A stretch of DNA of 51,456 bases from DATCIH01 sp036507955 (GTDB taxonomy: Bacteria > Bacillota > Clostridia > Clostridiales > Clostridiaceae), in the NCBI GenBank assembly GCA_036507955.1, contig DATCIH010000002.1, forward strand, positions 1-51,456, read 5' to 3'. Shown here one piece after another: positions 51,291-51,456 of the stretch. The stretch's first letter is position 1, and each line of letters begins with the position of its first letter. Position numbers and translations under genes: made by a program. Under the pieces are notes generated by a model. The model saw nothing but the letters and a program-made list of their open reading frames with translations. It had not been told where the DNA came from and did not search any database.

Positions 51291-51456
51291 GTTCTAATTT
51301 AAATAATATTCTTTTATTGTTACAGTTCAGATGTGTTCATTATAAAATCTGTAATATTTTATTATACTAGTCGAAAAAATACTCCTATTAAATATTTGAT
51401 TATTTTTGAGAAAACCTTTAAAATAAAAACAGATTAAACTAGCCCAAATCAACGGT

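Noticed and set aside
51257..51456. A frame end reading TVDLG then stop at the right edge on the minus strand
   Set aside because: Only five codons are visible and nothing identifies a gene; not enough to call a partial ORF.

Overview
The window is a low-GC, AT-biased chromosomal segment of a Gram-positive anaerobe. It is most likely Clostridium sensu stricto or a close relative. The evidence is the classic clostridial housekeeping order, CodY, PolC, DapG, TepA, the YlmC/YmxH family, the non-mevalonate isoprenoid genes dxr and ispG, and strong AGGAGG ribosome binding sites. About 53 protein genes were found, plus one cut off by the left edge. All run on the minus strand except yraN.

Layout, read in the direction of transcription (right to left). 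(1) 51.3-47.0 kb: DUF177-rpmF, then plsX-acpP (lipid precursors), then rnc, an Elp3-like radical SAM gene, a 39-codon membrane ORF, smc and ftsY. (2) 42.5-40.2 kb: ylxM-ffh-rpsP-khpA, a unit with its own promoter and terminator. (3) 40.1-38.4 kb: rimM-trmD-rplS. (4) 38.4-36.3 kb: lepB-rbgA-rnhB, met tail to tail by the inverted yraN. (5) 35.9-32.3 kb: an accessory operon of an alpha/beta hydrolase, a membrane-anchored MurF-like ligase and a divergent D-Ala-D-Ala ligase, lying where many clostridia carry comM. (6) 32.2-28.1 kb: dprA-topA and codY. (7) 28.0-18.9 kb: rpsB-tsf, pyrH-frr, uppS-cdsA-(AI-2E permease)-dxr-rseP-ispG, and polC. (8) 14.6-7.0 kb: the rimP-nusA-rnpM-ylxQ-infB-rbfA-nrnA-truB-ribF operon behind a hairpin leader. 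(9) 7.0-0.3 kb: rpsO, pnp, an M16 peptidase, dut, ylmC, dapG and tepA.

The genes work mostly in the gene-expression apparatus: ribosomal proteins and their assembly factors, translation factors, RNA decay (PNPase, RNase III, NrnA), protein export (SRP, FtsY, LepB), chromosome replication and segregation (PolC, TopA, SMC), and envelope lipids (PlsX, ACP, CdsA, UppS). Several units have recognisable sigma-A promoters (TTGACT/TATAAT type with 16-18 base spacers), intrinsic terminators and structured ribosomal protein leaders. At least seven genes appear to start with TTG, judged from Shine-Dalgarno placement.

The most interesting signal is at the left edge. Bases 1-28 (minus) hold the first nine codons of a protein starting MVYVLNIEG, which resembles the start of IscB/RRXRR-HNH nucleases. 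The roughly 220 bases upstream fold into several hairpins, in the position of an omega (HEARO) guide RNA. This element appears to sit directly behind the ribosome binding site and first three codons of the gene that used to follow tepA. Other points of interest are the hydrolase-MurF-Ddl cassette with unusual active-site and domain features, the 39-residue membrane ORF overlapping the radical SAM gene ahead of smc, and a 48-base-period duplication in the rimM leader.
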